Part shown: one piece after another, positions 60,749 to 64,000 of the stretch
How the letters are laid out: each line of letters starts with the position of its first letter
Position numbering within the stretch: the first letter of the stretch is position 1
Source: Bdellovibrio sp047344985
GTDB lineage: Bacteria > Bdellovibrionota > Bdellovibrionia > Bdellovibrionales > Bdellovibrionaceae
Direction of reading: 5' to 3'
DNA: 64,000 nucleotides
NCBI RefSeq assembly: GCF_047344985.1
Contig: NZ_CP178861.1
Coordinates: 3,224,001-3,288,000, forward strand
The notes under the pieces: generated by a model
The model's input: the letters and a program-made list of their open reading frames with translations, nothing else
Told to the model about the DNA's origin: nothing
The model's database searches: none
Program-made: the position numbers and the translations under genes

Positions 60749-61897
60749 CTACAATGGTGACTGGCTGAAGCTGGGCCAATCAGAAATATTTTTACTTAAG
60801 CAGACCTTTGCTAAATCCAAAGATTCCCCTATCACAACGTGCATATCCAAATAGCGATAAGTTCCCAGACGCCCGATAAAAGTGACTTTGTTTTCTTGCT
60901 CGGCCAGTTCAACGTATTTTTTTAAAAGTGTGAGGTCTTCGGGCAGGCGCAAAGGGTAATAAGGAGTGTCTTCAGGTTTTGCAAAGTCACTGTACTCTTT
61001 AAAGCACACGGTTTTTTCGTGAGTTTCCCACGGAGAAAAATGCTTATGCTCCGTGATGCGTGTGTACGGCACTTCGGCTTCGCAATAGTTAATGACGGGA
61101 TTTCCCTGAAAATCTCCTTGAGCGACGAACTTTTCAAACTTCAAAGTTCGGTAACGCAAACGGCCCAACTTGAACTCGAAGTAGCTGTCAATCGGACCAC
61201 TCCAGAATACATGGTGGTAAAGATCTTTTTCCTGAGGCTTGAATTTTTGTTTTAGTCGCACTTCAATATCGTCGTGTTTCAGAATTTTCTGAACAATGGG
61301 AGTGTAACCTTCGACAGGCAATCCCTGATATTTTTGATTATAATAATTATCATCATAGTTAAACCTAACAGGCAGGCGCTTAAGGATTGAAGCGGGAAGT
61401 TCTTGAGGTTCAACGCCCCACTGCTTTTTTGTATAGCCGTAGAAAAAACTTTTATAGAGAGCGGAACCTAAAAACTTAAGAGCCTGTTCTTCGAAGTTTT
61501 GCGGTTCGGAAATGTTTTTTTTAGAAAGATTTTTTAAAAAATCCTCGGCCTCTTGCGGATTCATTTTCTTTTTAAAATATTGATTGATGGTCAAAAGATT
61601 GATTGGCATGGAGAATACGCCCTCTCGAGTCACGGCTTTCACCCGATTGACGAAAGGAACAAATTCAGACCAGCGGTTGACGTAATCCCAGACGTCTTTT
61701 CGGCTCGTATTAAAAATGTGAGGACCGTATTGATGAAGAAGTATTCCCGTTTCATCATCTCTTTTAGTAAAACAGTTTCCGGCGATATGATCCCGTTCAT
61801 CAAAAACAGTCACTTGAAAATCTCCTGTTTCGACAAGTTCACGGGCTAAAACCGCCCCTGCAAATCCGGCTCCCGCAATAGCGATTTTGTGTTTCAT
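60749..61897 (-). CDS. glf: UDP-galactopyranose mutase
   Basis: FAD enzyme of 382 residues converting UDP-galactopyranose to UDP-galactofuranose. The start MKHKIAIAGAGFAGAV follows GGAGA with good spacing. FAD-binding GAGFAG, HQYGPHIFNTS, ARELVETGDF and GYTKKQWG (with the conserved Trp/Arg-region FNYDDNYYNQKYQGLP) are intact, and GRLGTYRYLDM is the C-terminal FAD motif. With galE it points to a galactofuranose-containing surface glycan. Confidence 0.95.
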   Translation of the reverse strand: MKHKIAIAGAGFAGAVLARELVETGDFQVTVFDERDHIAGNCFTKRDDETGILLHQYGPHIFNTSRKDVWDYVNRWSEFVPFVNRVKAVTREGVFSMPINLLTINQYFKKKMNPQEAEDFLKNLSKKNISEPQNFEEQALKFLGSALYKSFFYGYTKKQWGVEPQELPASILKRLPVRFNYDDNYYNQKYQGLPVEGYTPIVQKILKHDDIEVRLKQKFKPQEKDLYHHVFWSGPIDSYFEFKLGRLRYRTLKFEKFVAQGDFQGNPVINYCEAEVPYTRITEHKHFSPWETHEKTVCFKEYSDFAKPEDTPYYPLRLPEDLTLLKKYVELAEQENKVTFIGRLGTYRYLDMHVVIGESLDLAKVCLSKNISDWPSFSQSPL

Positions 61898-61908
61898 GCA
61901 CATCTCCT

Positions 61909-64000
61909 TTAAATACTGACTTCAAGTTCCCGAAAATACTTCTCCAATCCTTCCTCGATACTCGGAAGAAGACGATGATACCGTTCACTTCTTAAGACAC
62001 TGTTGTACGGTCTTCGCGCCGGCTTATTCAGGTCTGCAAAAGGACATGGAACCACCAAATGTTTTTTTAACCGTTCCGTTCTTTGCACAGCGAGAAGAGC
62101 AAACTCGCTCCATGAAACGTCGCCATCATTGACCAGATGAACCAGGCCTGTTTCTTTGTCCATCAAAAGGTCCAAGCTGACATTGGCTAGATCCGGAATA
62201 TAAGTGGGTGAAATCCGGACATCTTGCGCGGCAAAAAAATGTTGTTTTTGCTGAAGAGCACGCAAGCACGAAGTAATGAAATTGTATTCATCCCAAGGGC
62301 CAAAAAAAGCGCTGGTGCGAATAACCAAGGCTTCCTGATTTAGTGACAGAACTTTTTGTTCCGCGACAGCTTTCGAATAACCATAGATGTTTAACGGACG
62401 CGCCTCATGGCTTTCTAAATAAGGATTTTCTGACTCGCCATCAAAAACAAGATCCGAAGAAAACGTCATGAGTTGAATATTTTTTTCCAAACATTCCAAC
62501 GCGAGAATTTCCGGACCATGGACGTTTTCCCGAAAACATCTTTCGACATCGCTTTCCGCCTTGTCCACCTTGACGTATCCCGCCGTATTAATAACGGCCC
62601 AAGGATTGAACTCCGTAAGAATTTTTAAAACATGATCTCTTCGAGTAATATCTAACTGAGCACGCGATAGCAGACGGAATGGTACATTTCTTCTGGCGCA
62701 AATTCTGGCGAAAGCCCGCGACAACGTACCTCCGCCACCAGTAATTAAAATGGGACGGCCCTTCACAGGATTCAACGGAGTGAAAATCTCATTGGGCGCA
62801 TACAGAATTCGCGCCGGTGTATTCCAAACTCCCTGTTGTTCCAAAAGTGGATGGGCAAAAGATTTTTCCTGAGCGCAACTTTCTAACATGTCCGTCAGCA
62901 AGGTTCTACGCGGATTTCCGTCAGCTGAACGCAGATCGAAGACACCAGGCTCGTAAAAATAATTATCCTTCGTACAAAGCTCGTTCCAATCGAAACTCCC
63001 TAAAAGACTCCATGCCGTTACAGCTTGAATCGGTATTTGCTGTGCTCGTAAATTTTTTGCACTTTGCCAAACCTCATTAAACCAACGCAACTGACTTTCG
63101 CGAAATCCGCGGCAATGAACTTCGGTGACTGCCATGGGCCGTTCATAGCGTTTCCACGCTTCTAAAAGGATGGACTCGACAGACGGAGGTACGACTTGGC
63201 CAGTATCAACGGCGCCAACATCGGCATAGAGATCTCTGCCGTTACCGCCATGAAACAAAGGAGGATATAAATCCAAGCGGTGATCCAAGAAACGATTGCT
63301 GAGATGGTAATGGTTAAGCCCCAGCACATCGATGCCACAGTGGTGATCTTGCATCCACAAAATTTCTTCCTCTTTAAGTTCTTGCAAAAGATAGTCGTAA
63401 AGAGAATGGTCGCAGGCTACTTTACCAGTGAGAAAATCAAACGAAAGCCAGCGTCTTTCATTTTCAAAATCGCTTTGATACTGCAGCGAAGAAGTACTTT
63501 GAGCTTTTCCCAAATCTTCGGTTTGAATAAGTCTTGCTTGTGGGTTGACCGCTTTGATTTCATTCATCGCAAGAACAGTGGCTTTACACTGGTTAAAGAC
63601 AGCTCTAATAAAATCGGCGTCATTCTTTTTATGCGGATACCAGTGTCCATAAAGACAACTAAAACGGGCCGTGGTCAGAATTTCGTTAATGGGTGTATAA
63701 TCTTGAACCGACGGATAGCGTTTCGCAAACGCCGCGGCATATTCTGCAAACTTTAGCGGAAAATCGACATCCGTCAACCGCGTGTGCGAAGGACCGCTTC
63801 CGTGATGAAGAAAGCCTGCAATCGGTATGAGATTTAATTTTTTCAATTCATCCATCCGGGCATCCGACCATCCCCACGAGGGTCTTCCGTCAGGACATAA
63901 CTGCTCCCACAGAAACGGATAACGAATTCTTTCAGCTCCTAGATCAGCAAAAAGACGCAAGTCGGTCATTCTTCGCGAATGCCCGCTTTTTTCAATCTGG
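61909..64000 (-). CDS. glycosidase (GH1-like)-RmlD-like reductase fusion (5' truncated)
   Basis: Two-domain protein cut by the right edge; the frame is open to base 64000 and reads QIEKSGHSRRMTDL, as in GH1-like relatives. The first domain (to about residue 390 of the visible part) is glycoside-hydrolase-like: LGAERIRYPFLWEQL, SVQDYTPINEILTTARF with a likely acid/base Glu, and MAVTEVHCRG with a likely nucleophile Glu. The second is a dTDP-4-dehydrorhamnose reductase-like SDR: ILITGGGGTLSRAF, INTAGYVKVDKAE, SSDLVFDGE and YGYSKAVAEQ. It lies 12 bases before glf and is likely for sugar-nucleotide or glycan work. Confidence 0.85.
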   Translation of the reverse strand, partial: QIEKSGHSRRMTDLRLFADLGAERIRYPFLWEQLCPDGRPSWGWSDARMDELKKLNLIPIAGFLHHGSGPSHTRLTDVDFPLKFAEYAAAFAKRYPSVQDYTPINEILTTARFSCLYGHWYPHKKNDADFIRAVFNQCKATVLAMNEIKAVNPQARLIQTEDLGKAQSTSSLQYQSDFENERRWLSFDFLTGKVACDHSLYDYLLQELKEEEILWMQDHHCGIDVLGLNHYHLSNRFLDHRLDLYPPLFHGGNGRDLYADVGAVDTGQVVPPSVESILLEAWKRYERPMAVTEVHCRGFRESQLRWFNEVWQSAKNLRAQQIPIQAVTAWSLLGSFDWNELCTKDNYFYEPGVFDLRSADGNPRRTLLTDMLESCAQEKSFAHPLLEQQGVWNTPARILYAPNEIFTPLNPVKGRPILITGGGGTLSRAFARICARRNVPFRLLSRAQLDITRRDHVLKILTEFNPWAVINTAGYVKVDKAESDVERCFRENVHGPEILALECLEKNIQLMTFSSDLVFDGESENPYLESHEARPLNIYGYSKAVAEQKVLSLNQEALVIRTSAFFGPWDEYNFITSCLRALQQKQHFFAAQDVRISPTYIPDLANVSLDLLMDKETGLVHLVNDGDVSWSEFALLAVQRTERLKKHLVVPCPFADLNKPARRPYNSVLRSERYHRLLPSIEEGLEKYFRELEVSI

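Overview
The window looks like chromosomal DNA of a predatory bacterium of the Bdellovibrio group (Bdellovibrionota). This is inferred from gene content: a tandem array of very large tail-fibre-like surface proteins of the MAT (mosaic adhesive trimer) type, Flp/Tad type IVb pilus genes, GCCGATAA-type (sigma-28/FliA-like) promoter elements, many lineage-specific lipoproteins and secreted proteins, and dense operons with overlapping stop and start codons. There is no rRNA or tRNA gene, insertion sequence, prophage or CRISPR array. Both edges cut genes: the first fibre gene on the left and a glycosidase/reductase fusion on the right.

Layout. 1-15000: four head-to-tail fibre genes, each ending in an S74 intramolecular chaperone, followed by a lipoprotein and a secreted protein with sigma-28-like promoters. 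16134-19046: housekeeping genes (PrmA, RsmE, an RDD protein, an RfaE2-like nucleotidyltransferase). 19047-21378: a lipoprotein with a phosphatase-like loop lacking its arginine, and a secreted protein with features of a Fam20-like kinase. 21375-25807 (minus): a tightly coupled four-gene operon encoding a DUF4956 membrane protein, a HlyD-like adaptor fused to a phytase-like propeller, a TolC-like protein and a VTC polyphosphate-polymerase domain. 26022-34150 (minus): a barrel protein, a membrane-anchored protein, then an exopolysaccharide export operon (SLBB protein, O-antigen-ligase-like protein, GPH transporter, Wzz-like co-polymerase, lipoprotein deacetylase, YkgJ protein).

34249-42977: a coiled-coil protein, a 3D-domain lipoprotein, a YegD-like Hsp70, and an operon running folD, a Rieske oxygenase, a phytase-like protein and an RlmI-like methyltransferase. 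43368-46167: Tad pilus subunits and CpaB. 46156-50981: an amidohydrolase, a Met/Gly-repeat secreted protein and a receiver-kinase hybrid. 51058-53465: Tad secretin and ATPase. 53462-59708: rhomboid protease, DUF1266 protein, aspS, a PHA-system protein and an RpoH-type sigma factor. 59718-64000: a galE-glf-sugar reductase block, probably for a galactofuranose-containing surface glycan.

How it fits together: most of the window concerns the cell surface, with fibres for contact, Flp pili, exported polysaccharide and galactofuranose glycan. The most novel-looking unit is the VTC/DUF4956 operon, whose adaptor and TolC-like genes suggest polymer synthesis linked to a trans-envelope channel. The phytase-like propeller fused to that adaptor, the neighbouring kinase-like secreted protein and the leaderless-looking fibre promoters are the other points most worth testing.
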